8,644 bases of DNA from Janthinobacterium lividum (GCA_943327025.2 CALPVO020000084.1:1-8644); one strand, 5' to 3'. Shown: positions 1 through 8,042, counted from the first letter of the stretch. The notes: generated from the letters alone by a model not told the origin. Made by a program: numbers and translations.

Positions 1-16
1 CCACGGCACAAGCGGC

Positions 17-22
17 TAGAAT
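17..22 (+). promoter_or_regulatory. Candidate -10 element of mutM (leaderless transcript)
   Basis: TAGAAT matches the sigma-70 -10 consensus TATAAT at five of six bases and ends 6 bases before the mutM ATG. With the usual spacing of about 7 bases from -10 to start point, transcription would begin at or next to the A of the ATG, giving a leaderless mRNA. No Shine-Dalgarno sequence is seen before the ATG, which fits. The -35 would fall off the left edge, so the promoter cannot be fully assessed. The same geometry recurs at ftsY. Confidence 0.5.
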
Positions 23-28
23 TCCGTC

Positions 29-844
29 ATGCCTGAACTCCCCGAAGTAGAAACCACCTGCCGCGGCATAGCCCCAGCCTTGGTAGGCGCCACGCTCGTC
101 GACGTGGTGGTGCGCGAACGCCGCCTGCGCTGGGCGCTGCCGGCGGGCTTCGAGGCCAGCCTGCGCGGCCAGCCACTGACCTCCGTGGGGCGGCGCGCGA
201 AATACCTGCTCATCGCCGGGCCTGGCGGCACCTTGCTGGCACATCTCGGTATGTCCGGCAGTTTCCGGGTGGTACCGCCCGGCACGCCCCTGCTGACGCA
301 TGACCACGTGGACCTGCTGACCGACCGCGGCCAAGTGGTGCGCTACAACGACCCGCGCCGCTTTGGCAGCCTGCATTGGGTGCCAGGCCCGGTGGAAGAA
401 CACCCACTCTTGCGCCACTTGGGCCCCGAACCGCTGTCCCCGGAATTCACCGTCGATTGGCTGTGGGCGCAAACCCGCACGCGCAGCATTGCCGTGAAGC
501 CCTTCTTGATGATGCAGCCGGTGGTGGTGGGCGTGGGGAACATCTACGCGAGCGAATCGCTGTTTCGCGCCGGCATCAGCCCCGCGCGCGGCGCCTATCG
601 CCTGAAGCGGACCGAGGTGGAGCGCATCGTCGCGTGCATTCGCGAAGTGCTCGGCGAAGCGATAGGCGTGGGCGGCACCACGCTACGCGACTACGTGAAC
701 GCCGAGGGCAAGCCCGGCTATTTCAAGCAGCAGTTGTTCGTTTACGAACGCGCAGGAGAGCCCTGCCGGCGCTGCGAGACGCCCATCCGTCAGCGCGTGC
801 AGGCGCAGCGGTCCACCTACTGGTGCCCTACCTGCCAGAAATAA
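29..844 (+). CDS. mutM: Formamidopyrimidine-DNA glycosylase (Fpg/MutM)
   Basis: Bifunctional base-excision repair enzyme that removes 8-oxoguanine and formamidopyrimidines from oxidised DNA and cleaves the abasic site by beta,delta-elimination. The 271-residue protein has the normal family length. It begins MPELPEVET, supplying the catalytic N-terminal proline (Pro2) and Glu3. Lys58 in GRRAKYL corresponds to the conserved Lys57 of the mature enzyme. YNDPRRFG (107-114) and VVVGVGNIYASESLFRAGI (165-183, helix-two-turn-helix region) are intact. The C-terminal zinc finger has Cys246, Cys249, Cys266 and Cys269 (CX2C-X16-CX2C), with the conserved QRST before the last pair. The start is fixed because Pro2 must follow the initiator Met. 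The gene converges on coaD with 9 bases between stops, and mutM lies near coaD-rsmD in many gammaproteobacteria. All catalytic residues are present, so it should be active. Confidence 0.98.
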   Translation: MPELPEVETTCRGIAPALVGATLVDVVVRERRLRWALPAGFEASLRGQPLTSVGRRAKYLLIAGPGGTLLAHLGMSGSFRVVPPGTPLLTHDHVDLLTDRGQVVRYNDPRRFGSLHWVPGPVEEHPLLRHLGPEPLSPEFTVDWLWAQTRTRSIAVKPFLMMQPVVVGVGNIYASESLFRAGISPARGAYRLKRTEVERIVACIREVLGEAIGVGGTTLRDYVNAEGKPGYFKQQLFVYERAGEPCRRCETPIRQRVQAQRSTYWCPTCQK

Positions 845-853
845 GCGGCAAAC

Positions 854-1989
<1,136 letters not shown>

Positions 1990-2023
1990 CCTTCAACGCG
2001 AGGGGGACAGTGTCGCATCGGCG

Positions 2024-2053
2024 CCGCCCCACTCCAATGGGTCGGTTTTTTTT
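2024..2053 (+). terminator. Candidate intrinsic terminator upstream of the receptor gene
   Basis: CCG-C-CCCA (2024-2031) pairs with TGGG-T-CGG (2038-2045) around the 6-base loop CTCCAA, with a single C/T mismatch, and the stem is followed at once by eight T residues (2046-2053). This is a Rho-independent terminator layout on the plus strand. It stands 30 bases before the receptor ATG and downstream of no plus-strand gene except mutM, 1.2 kb away. It could stop transcripts reading through from mutM antisense to coaD-rsmD, or act as a leader attenuator for the receptor. The rest of the 93-base gap shows no convincing promoter. Confidence 0.55.
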
Positions 2054-2082
2054 CACCGTCCCTCCTCTTTCTGAAGGCCCCC

Positions 2083-4278
2083 ATGTTCCTCCGCTACCGC
2101 TTTTGGTTGTCCGGCATTGCCGTGGCCTGCACCACCCTTCCTGCGCTGACTCTCGCGGAGTCGTTGCCCACCGAAGCCAGCGCACCTACCACCGACGTAC
2201 TCGAAGAAATCATCGTCACGGCACAGAAGCGCAGCGAGCGCTTGCAGGACGTGCCGGTCTCCGTGGCCACGCTTGCCGGCGAATCGCTGCAAGCGCTGTT
2301 CTCGGCAGGCGGCGACGTCCTCATGCTCGCGGCGCGCGTGCCCGGCTTGTATGCCGAATCCTCCAACGGCCGTGCCGCGCCCCGCTTCTATCTGCGCGGG
2401 CTCGGCAACAGCGACTTCGACATCGCCGCCTCGCAACCGGTGTCGTTCGTGCTCGACGATGTCGTCATGGAGAACGTCGTGCTGAAGAGCACGCCACTCT
2501 TCGATATCGCGCGGGTCGAAATCTTGCGCGGTCCGCAGGGCAGCCTGTTCGGTCGCAACACGACCGCTGGCATCATCAAGTTCGACACGCGAAAGCCCAC
2601 CGAAAACTTCAGCGCGCGTGCCGATGCCAGCTATGGCCGCTTCAATACCTTCACGTTCGATGGCGGCGTGGGTGGCGCCTTGGTGCCCGGCGTACTCGCC
2701 GCGCGCGCGTCGCTACTGGTGCAGCACCGCGACCGCTGGATAGACAACACCTTCACCAACCGCCCGAATGTGATGGGCGGCCACGACGAACGCGCCGGCC
2801 GGCTGCAACTGCTGTACACACCCAACGACGATTTGAGTGCCTTGCTCAATATCCACACCCGCTCGTTGAGTGGTTCGGGCCCCATGTTCCGCGCCAATAT
2901 TCTCAGCCGCGGCAGCAACCAGCTCAATGCCAACTACCAGCCAGACAAGGTGGCGTTCGATGGGGGCGGCAACAACCCGCAGTTGTTCGACGGTTGGGGC
3001 AGTTCCTTGAAGGTGGAATATGACCTGGGCGCGATGAACCTCACCTCGGTGAGCGCCTTCGAGACCACCCACGGCAGTTCACGCGCCGATATTGACGGCG
3101 GGAATAGCGTGAATGGTCCGGGCTTCATCCCGTTTCCTTCCGACACCACGGACAGCGTGAACCACCTGCGTCAGCTGACGCAGGAACTGCGTCTGGCCAG
3201 CAACGAAACAGCGCCCTTCTCCTGGCAGGCCGGCGCGTATTTCTTCGACAGCGAACTGCGCGTCACCACCGACCCGGGCTTTGCACCACCCACCACGCTG
3301 CAGCATGACAACCGTTCCTGGGCGCTGTTCGGGCAGGCGTCTTACCAAGCCAGCGCAGCGCTCACCTTAAGTGCGGGTCTACGTTTCACCGATGACCGAA
3401 AAAATCTGCGGGTAGTTGCCTCCGCGAACACGCAAGCGCCCGTGGCGGTGTCGGACCAACAACCCAGCTGGGACTTGAGCGCACGCTACGAACTGGCCGA
3501 AGACTTGAGCGTTTACGGCAAGGTGGCGCGCGGCTTCCGCGGGCCCACCATTCAGGGGCGCGACATCGCCTTCTTTGGCCCGGCTTCCACCGCCAATTCC
3601 GAAACCGTGGTTTCTTGGGAAGCCGGCCTGAAAAGCCAATGGTTCGCCCGCCGGGTAAGGCTTAACGCCGCCGTATTCACCTACACCCTGCATGACCCGC
3701 AGTTCAGCGCAGTGGGTGGTGGTGGCAACGCTATTCAGTTAGTCAACGCGCGCCAAGGCAAGGCCTACGGCTTCGAGTTGGATAGCGAGTGGATGGTCTC
3801 TGAAAACCTGCAACTGACGGCCGGCTACAGCTACAACCACACCCGCATTCAAGACTCGGCGCTCGCTGTGGCAGTCTGCGCCCAGTGCACCGTCCGCAAT
3901 CCACTGAACGCTGCCGGACGCGCACTGGTGGATGGCAACCCCTTCCCGCAGGCGCCGCGCACCATCTTTACGGCAACCGCACGCTACAGCGTGCCCGTAG
4001 GCGCGCAAGGCGAAGTGTTCGCGTACACCGACTGGAGCGTGCAAGGTGCCACCAACCTGTTCCTGTACGAATCGCGCGAGTTCAACACCAGCGGAAATTT
4101 CGAAGGGGGTTTGAAGGTGGGCTATGCGCGCACAGATGGCACCTGGGAAGTGGCCCTGTTCGCCCGCAACCTGACGAACGAGCACAATCTCCAGGGCGGC
4201 ATCGACTTCAACAACAACACTGGCTTCGTGAACGACCCGCGCTTCTACGGCATTTCGTTCCACACGGCACTACGCTAG
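2083..4278 (+). CDS. TonB-dependent outer membrane receptor, substrate unknown
   Basis: Outer-membrane beta-barrel that imports a scarce ligand (siderophore, cobalamin, glycan or similar) using energy from TonB-ExbB-ExbD. The 731-residue protein is of normal family length. Residues 1-25 form a signal peptide, with cleavage likely after ALTLA. LEEIIVTAQKR (40-50) is a TonB-box-like segment. The plug domain follows to about 170 and includes VPGLY, FYLRGLG and RGPQGSLFGRNTTAGIIKFD (149-168). The rest is barrel, with periodic aromatic strands, GKVARGFRGPTIQGRD and a C-terminal ARNLTNE-type segment. The start has GAAGG (2073-2077) 5 bases upstream. The last residues are HTALR, so the usual terminal aromatic of outer-membrane proteins is missing. 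The AGIIKFD and RGFRGPTIQGRD variants suggest a distinct receptor subfamily, but I cannot assign a ligand. No Fur-box or riboswitch is visible upstream. It converges with the methyltransferase gene downstream. Confidence 0.95.
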   Translation: MFLRYRFWLSGIAVACTTLPALTLAESLPTEASAPTTDVLEEIIVTAQKRSERLQDVPVSVATLAGESLQALFSAGGDVLMLAARVPGLYAESSNGRAAPRFYLRGLGNSDFDIAASQPVSFVLDDVVMENVVLKSTPLFDIARVEILRGPQGSLFGRNTTAGIIKFDTRKPTENFSARADASYGRFNTFTFDGGVGGALVPGVLAARASLLVQHRDRWIDNTFTNRPNVMGGHDERAGRLQLLYTPNDDLSALLNIHTRSLSGSGPMFRANILSRGSNQLNANYQPDKVAFDGGGNNPQLFDGWGSSLKVEYDLGAMNLTSVSAFETTHGSSRADIDGGNSVNGPGFIPFPSDTTDSVNHLRQLTQELRLASNETAPFSWQAGAYFFDSELRVTTDPGFAPPTTLQHDNRSWALFGQASYQASAALTLSAGLRFTDDRKNLRVVASANTQAPVAVSDQQPSWDLSARYELAEDLSVYGKVARGFRGPTIQGRDIAFFGPASTANSETVVSWEAGLKSQWFARRVRLNAAVFTYTLHDPQFSAVGGGGNAIQLVNARQGKAYGFELDSEWMVSENLQLTAGYSYNHTRIQDSALAVAVCAQCTVRNPLNAAGRALVDGNPFPQAPRTIFTATARYSVPVGAQGEVFAYTDWSVQGATNLFLYESREFNTSGNFEGGLKVGYARTDGTWEVALFARNLTNEHNLQGGIDFNNNTGFVNDPRFYGISFHTALR

Positions 4279-4285
4279 ACGCCTA

Positions 4286-4313
4286 GCGGTGGTCAGGTAA
4301 CGGCGACCACCGC
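4286..4313. terminator. Inverted repeat between convergent genes, possible bidirectional terminator
   Basis: GCGGTGGTC (4286-4294) and GACCACCGC (4305-4313) form a perfect 9-bp stem with a 10-base loop. They lie 7 bases after the receptor stop and 18 bases before the stop of the minus-strand methyltransferase gene. The position fits a shared terminator for the converging genes. Neither strand has a T-tract after the stem, so it is not a classical intrinsic terminator. It may instead stabilise mRNA 3' ends or assist Rho. The 7-mer AGACGCC occurs on each side (4277-4283 and 4321-4327). Confidence 0.4.
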
Positions 4314-4331
4314 GGCGGCAAGACGCCGGTG

Positions 4332-5228
4332 TTAACGCAACGCCTGTCGCAGTTCTGCGATGTGCTCGGGGCCAATGCCACAGCATCCGCCCACGATGCT
4401 CGCGCCACGCTTCACCCAGTCCTGCGCCCAGCCCAAGTAGCCGGCCGGGTCGAGGTCTGCACGAATATCGCAGAGGTTCTCGTTCGCGGCCGCGTCAGCG
4501 CGCATCGGCGGGAAAGCATTCGCATAGACGCCAATCCGCAAGTTTGCACCCGCCTTCGCCAAAGTCGCGACGGCGACATCCACCGCGGCGCCCATCACCT
4601 CCGGCTGACTGCAATTGAACAGCACCGCGGCAGCGCCGAGCCGCACCGCCGCCAACACCCCAGCCTCCACGGTCTCGCCGGAACGCAGTCGCGGCGTGTC
4701 GCCAGGCGTGCCGTCATCAGCGAGGGTGTAGGAAATCCAGACCGGCTTGCCGTCATTGCCTACCACTTCGCGGAGCAACTCCGCCTCGGCGATGGCACTG
4801 AGCGTTTCACCCTGCCAGTGGTCCACAAACGGACGCAGCGCCTGCACCAGCACCTCGAGCAAGGGCTTGGCGGCAGCCAGTTCGAACAAATCCGGCCGGT
4901 AGGAACCGCACACCGGGGGCAAGGAACCACCTACCTGCACGGCGAAAGGCGCGCCGTCCGCCACCTCGCGCGCCAAACGGCCCGAGAGGGTCGCCAGAGC
5001 CGCCGCGTCGCGGGCATGACGTTCGACACCCAAGTGGAAGGGGACCAGCGCATAGCTGTTGGTAGTGATGACTTCAGCACCGGCAGCAACGAAATCGGCG
5101 TGCACTTGGCTAACGAACTGCGGCGCTTCGATGAGGGCGAGCGCCGACCATTCCGGCTGGCGGAACGGCGCACCAATCCGCTTCAGTTGCCGCCCGGTCC
5201 CACCGTCGAGAATGCTTACTGCGCTCAT
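4332..5228 (-). CDS. Homocysteine S-methyltransferase family protein (MmuM-like)
   Basis: Members of this zinc-dependent family (Pfam Hcy methyltransferase, PF02574) transfer a methyl group to homocysteine to form methionine, usually from S-methylmethionine or S-adenosylmethionine, in the cytoplasm. The 298-residue protein is a single-domain version of normal size. It opens SILDGGTGRQLKRIGAPF, continues with AGAEVITTNSYALVPFHLG (49-67), and has GETLSAIAEAE (140-150). The three zinc ligands are present: Cys206 in LFNCSQPE and the Cys282-Cys283 pair in VGGCCGIGPEHI. No cobalamin or folate domain of MetH is attached. The start ATG has GGGAG on the minus strand about 8 bases upstream. The gene stands alone, convergent with the receptor and divergent from ftsY. 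No S-methylmethionine permease (mmuP) is next to it, so the methyl donor is undetermined and related substrates such as selenohomocysteine are possible. Confidence 0.93.
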   Translation of the reverse strand: MSAVSILDGGTGRQLKRIGAPFRQPEWSALALIEAPQFVSQVHADFVAAGAEVITTNSYALVPFHLGVERHARDAAALATLSGRLAREVADGAPFAVQVGGSLPPVCGSYRPDLFELAAAKPLLEVLVQALRPFVDHWQGETLSAIAEAELLREVVGNDGKPVWISYTLADDGTPGDTPRLRSGETVEAGVLAAVRLGAAAVLFNCSQPEVMGAAVDVAVATLAKAGANLRIGVYANAFPPMRADAAANENLCDIRADLDPAGYLGWAQDWVKRGASIVGGCCGIGPEHIAELRQALR

Positions 5229-5266
5229 TCACTCATCTCCCTGCCAACCATCACCAAAGCGCGCAG

Positions 5267-5272
5267 ATTACA
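5267..5272 (-). promoter_or_regulatory. Weak -10 candidate for the methyltransferase gene
   Basis: On the minus strand this reads TGTAAT, five of six matches to TATAAT, 38 bases before the ATG, giving a leader of roughly 30 bases that includes the GGGAG ribosome site. No -35 with good consensus stands at the right distance. It lies within the 100-base divergent gap (5229-5328) that must also hold the ftsY promoter. Confidence 0.25.
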
Positions 5273-5294
5273 TGGCTTGGGGCAACAGTAGGGC

Positions 5295-5322
5295 CCGACG
5301 CTCAGGCCGGATGCGCTACCAT
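5295..5322 (+). promoter_or_regulatory. Candidate ftsY promoter giving a leaderless transcript
   Basis: The -10-like TACCAT (5317-5322) ends 6 bases before the ATG at 5329. A partial -35, CCGACG (5295-5300, matching the GAC of TTGACA), lies 16 bases upstream. Transcription would start at about the A of the ATG. No Shine-Dalgarno sequence is positioned for this ATG, which supports leaderless initiation. The -35 match is only three of six. Confidence 0.4.
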
Positions 5323-5328
5323 TCGCGC

Positions 5329-6336
5329 ATGTTCGGTTTCGGCAAGAAAACTCCCGCAGACCCCGCGACCCCCGCCACTGCCCCCGTGGCGGCGGCGGAT
5401 GGCGGTGGCGTGCGCGGCTTCTTCCGCAAGCTGGGGGCGCGCCTTGGGGGCGGTTTTCTGGGCGGCCTCCTCGGCAGAAAGATTGATGCCGAACTCCTCG
5501 AGGAACTCGAATCCCGCCTGCTCACCGCCGACGTGGGCGTGGCTGCCACGCAGGCACTGCTGGGCGACTTGCACAAGCAGGTGGCCCGCAACGAGTTGAA
5601 AGACGAAGCCGCGCTGCTCCAAGCGCTGCGCGTCCGCATGCTCGCGCTGCTGAGTGGTACCGCCAAGCCCTTGGTGCTGGACCCAGCCCGCCACCCCAAC
5701 GTGGTATTGGTGGTCGGCGTGAATGGCTCGGGCAAGACCACCACCATTGGCAAGTTGGCCCGGCGCTACGTACGCGAAGGCCGCAAGGTAATGCTGGCCG
5801 CAGGCGATACCTTCCGCGCCGCCGCAGTGGAACAACTGCAAACCTGGGCCGACCGCAACGACGTCCCCTGCGTGGCTCAAGCCACCGGTGCGGACCCGGC
5901 GGCTGTGGTGTTCGACGGCTTGGCGGCAGCGCAGGCGCGCGGCATGGACGTTCTGCTGGCGGACACCGCCGGACGCTTGCACGTGCAGACGCACTTGATG
6001 GAAGAACTGAAGAAAGTGAAGCGCGTACTCGGCAAGGCCGACCCGACGGCACCCCACGAGGTGCTGTTGGTGCTGGATGGCAGCCAAGGACAAAACGCCC
6101 TCTCGCAAGCGCGCACTTTCCACGCTGCGCTGGGTGTCACCGGCATCGTGCTCACCAAACTCGATGGGTCCGCCAAAGGCGGCATCCTCTTTGCGCTCGC
6201 TCAGGAGCTCGCCATTCCGGTGCGCTTTGTCGGGCTGGGCGAAAGCATCGACGACTTGGCGCCCTTCGACGCCGAAGCGTTCGTGGACGGCTTGCTGGGC
6301 ACCGGCAGCGCGACTGGCGTGGGAGACGCCCCATGA
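5329..6336 (+). CDS. ftsY: Signal recognition particle receptor FtsY
   Basis: SRP receptor GTPase that docks ribosome-nascent chain-SRP complexes at the inner membrane for co-translational insertion. The 335-residue product has a short, glycine-rich N-terminal region with an amphipathic stretch (28-49, GVRGFFRKLGARL and following) likely to bind lipid. The helical N domain (about 50-120) and the GTPase G domain follow. GTPase motifs are GVNGSGKTTT (130-139), AGDTFRAAAVEQL (158-170), DTAGR (212-216), TKLD (276-279) and GLGE (302-305). The usual DAxTGQNA loop reads DGSQGQNA (250-257). It lacks the long acidic A domain of E. coli FtsY. The frame stays open back to an ATG at 5059, but that part overlaps the methyltransferase gene. 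MFGFGKK at 5329 is the typical FtsY start; an ATG at 5311 is a possible alternative. It overlaps ftsE as ATGA. Confidence 0.97.
   Translation: MFGFGKKTPADPATPATAPVAAADGGGVRGFFRKLGARLGGGFLGGLLGRKIDAELLEELESRLLTADVGVAATQALLGDLHKQVARNELKDEAALLQALRVRMLALLSGTAKPLVLDPARHPNVVLVVGVNGSGKTTTIGKLARRYVREGRKVMLAAGDTFRAAAVEQLQTWADRNDVPCVAQATGADPAAVVFDGLAAAQARGMDVLLADTAGRLHVQTHLMEELKKVKRVLGKADPTAPHEVLLVLDGSQGQNALSQARTFHAALGVTGIVLTKLDGSAKGGILFALAQELAIPVRFVGLGESIDDLAPFDAEAFVDGLLGTGSATGVGDAP
6316..6330 (+). promoter_or_regulatory. Small hairpin displaying the ftsE ribosome-binding site
   Basis: GGCGT (6316-6320) and ACGCC (6326-6330) pair perfectly around the loop GGGAG (6321-6325), which is the only Shine-Dalgarno-like sequence for the ftsE ATG at 6333. 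The purines are thus exposed in a loop 7 bases from the start. The structure lies inside the last codons of ftsY, so ribosomes finishing ftsY would open it. It may tune coupled translation, or may simply reflect GC-rich coding sequence. Confidence 0.3.
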
Positions 6337-7037
6337 TTCGCTTCGAAGGCGTAGGGAAACGCTATGCCACGGGCCGCGAGGCCTTGGTGGATGCCAGTTT
6401 CCATGTGAACCCGGGCGAGATGGTCTTTCTCACCGGTCATAGCGGTGCCGGCAAGAGCACCCTGCTGAAACTCATCGCTGCCATCGAACGCCCCACGCGG
6501 GGCGAAGTCATTGTCGGGCGCCAAAAGATTTCGGAACTGGCACGCGCCGCCGTCGCGCCGTTCCGCCGCCATATCGGCATGGTCTTCCAGGACCACAAAC
6601 TGCTGTACGACCGCCCGGTGTTCGACAACGTCGCCTTGCCACTCGTGGTGGACGGCGTACCGCGCCGCGAAATCGACAAGCGCGTGCGGGCTGCCTTGGA
6701 CCAAGTGGGCCTGCTCGGCCGCGAAACCGGGTTCCCCATGGAACTGTCCACGGGCGAGCAGCAGCGGGTGGGCATTGCTCGGGCCGTGGTCTCGCGGCCA
6801 TCCATCCTCATCGCCGACGAACCCACGGGCAATCTCGACCCGGACCTCGCCATCGACGTCATGGGCATCTTCCAGCGGTTCCATGGCGTGGGGACCACCG
6901 TGGTCATCGCCACCCACGACGTGCACCTCATCGAACGCTTCCCGGTGCGCCGCCTGCATCTCGGCCAGGGCCGCGTCCTGCGCGATGAACCCGCCGCCAC
7001 GGACGCGGTCGGCGGCCCGACAGGGGGGCAGTCATGA
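6333..7037 (+). CDS. ftsE: Cell division ATP-binding protein FtsE
   Basis: ATPase of the FtsEX complex, an ABC-type system that does not transport but uses ATP cycling at the divisome to activate septal peptidoglycan hydrolases through FtsX. The 234-residue protein has Walker A GHSGAGKST (35-43), Q-loop Gln86 in MVFQDHKLLYDRPVFDNVAL, signature LSTGEQQRVGIARA (138-151), Walker B ILIADE (158-163), D-loop NLD (167-169) and switch His195 in IATHD. The Q-loop neighbourhood is characteristic of FtsE rather than other MacB-like ABC ATPases. The signature has Thr in place of the first Gly of LSGG; I recall the same variant in some other FtsE proteins. It begins at an ATGA overlap with ftsY and ends at an ATGA overlap with ftsX, so the three are an operon. 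A C-terminal tail after about 215 is variable. Confidence 0.97.
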   Translation: MIRFEGVGKRYATGREALVDASFHVNPGEMVFLTGHSGAGKSTLLKLIAAIERPTRGEVIVGRQKISELARAAVAPFRRHIGMVFQDHKLLYDRPVFDNVALPLVVDGVPRREIDKRVRAALDQVGLLGRETGFPMELSTGEQQRVGIARAVVSRPSILIADEPTGNLDPDLAIDVMGIFQRFHGVGTTVVIATHDVHLIERFPVRRLHLGQGRVLRDEPAATDAVGGPTGGQS

Positions 7038-7999
7038 CGGACGAGAAGCTCACCGCTATCAAGCGCGGGTTCCGCGCGCGGCTGGATGGCTGGCTGGAGC
7101 GGCATGCGCAGGTGGGCGTGGCTTCCATCGGCCGTCTCTATTCGCGCCCCGTAGCCACCCTCATGGTCTGGCTGGTCATCGGCGTGGCGCTGGCTTTGCC
7201 CGCGCTGCTGCAAGTCGTTGTTCGCAACCTCGAAGCCGTCGGCCCCGGGCAAGGCCGCGCCTACAGCATCGACGTGTTCCTGAAACCCAAACTCGGCACC
7301 GCCCGCGTCCAGCAAGTGGCCGAACGCGTGGGCGCGCGCGACGACGTCGCCAGAGTGGAACTCATCACTGCCGAGCAGGGACTCGCCGAGTTCCGTGTGC
7401 GCTCGGGCTTCGGTGAAGCGCTGGATGCACTGACGGAAAACCCACTGCCCGCGACGCTGATCATTACCCCGGCACCCAGCGCCTCCACGGCGGCTGCCAT
7501 GGCCGCCCTACGCAAGGACTTGAGCAAGATCAGTGAAGTGGACCAAGTGGTGGCCGACACCCAATGGCTCGAGCGCCTGCAGGCCCTGCTGACCATCTCG
7601 CGCAGGGTCAGTGAAGGCGCCGGTATTCTGTTGGCCTTGGCTGTACTGCTGGTGGTGGGTCAAGTAGTGCGTGGGGACATCGAAACCCGCCGCGCTGAAA
7701 TCGAGGTCTCCAAACTGCTCGGCGCCAGCGACGGCTTTGTGCGGCGCCCCTTCCTGTACACCGGCCTCTGGTACGGCCTGGGCGGTGGACTGGTGGCGTG
7801 GTTGCTGGTGGCAGGTGCCGTGTACCTGGCCAGTCCCGGGGTGGCTCAGGTAGCCGCTCTTTACGGCAGCGACTTCCAACTCCTCGGCCTGCCCTTGGTG
7901 GGGTACTGCAGCCTGGTGGCTACCGGCGCCGCCTTGGGTTGGCTGGGCAGTGGCATCGCGGCCACCTGGCGCCTGCGCCAGCTCGAACCGAGCGTGTGA
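7034..7999 (+). CDS. ftsX: Cell division protein FtsX (permease-like)
   Basis: Inner-membrane partner of FtsE; relays ATP-driven conformational change to a periplasmic hydrolase activator (EnvC in E. coli) and to the divisome. The 321-residue protein has a basic cytoplasmic N-terminus (1-38), TM1 (about 40-62), a periplasmic domain (about 63-192) with DVFLKP and the ENPLPATLII signature (135-144), TM2 (about 194-213), a cytoplasmic loop with EIEVSKLLGASDGFVRRPF (222-240), TM3 (about 245-266) and TM4 (about 285-309). Four segments match FtsX topology. The ATG overlaps the ftsE stop as ATGA and is preceded by AGGGGGG with 5-base spacing. The gene is followed by a 115-base gap with no intrinsic terminator, so some read-through into rpoH is possible. 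Confidence 0.96.
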   Translation: MTDEKLTAIKRGFRARLDGWLERHAQVGVASIGRLYSRPVATLMVWLVIGVALALPALLQVVVRNLEAVGPGQGRAYSIDVFLKPKLGTARVQQVAERVGARDDVARVELITAEQGLAEFRVRSGFGEALDALTENPLPATLIITPAPSASTAAAMAALRKDLSKISEVDQVVADTQWLERLQALLTISRRVSEGAGILLALAVLLVVGQVVRGDIETRRAEIEVSKLLGASDGFVRRPFLYTGLWYGLGGGLVAWLLVAGAVYLASPGVAQVAALYGSDFQLLGLPLVGYCSLVATGAALGWLGSGIAATWRLRQLEPSV

Positions 8000-8042
8000 C
8001 GCAACCCACTGATTCAATTTCAAAAATCGGCGACGCTCCAAA

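Noticed and set aside
4329..5291. Long plus-strand open frame (320 codons) opposite the methyltransferase gene
   Set aside because: It is antisense to a gene with clear zinc-ligand and family motifs. The translation is rich in Arg, His and Gln with no recognisable domain, as expected from the complement of GC-rich codons.
5059..5328. N-terminal extension of FtsY from the first in-frame ATG
   Set aside because: It would overlap the start of the divergent methyltransferase gene and adds a sequence unlike any FtsY N-terminus. MFGFGKK at 5329 is typical of the family.
5302..6123. Minus-strand open frame (273 codons) within ftsY
   Set aside because: Fully antisense to conserved FtsY domains, no family motifs, low-complexity His/Gln/Arg-rich translation.
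7648..7811. Two GCTGGTGG octamers (7648-7655 and 7804-7811) identical to the E. coli Chi site
   Set aside because: Both encode Leu-Val runs in FtsX membrane segments and are expected from codon use. Chi in this organism is unknown.
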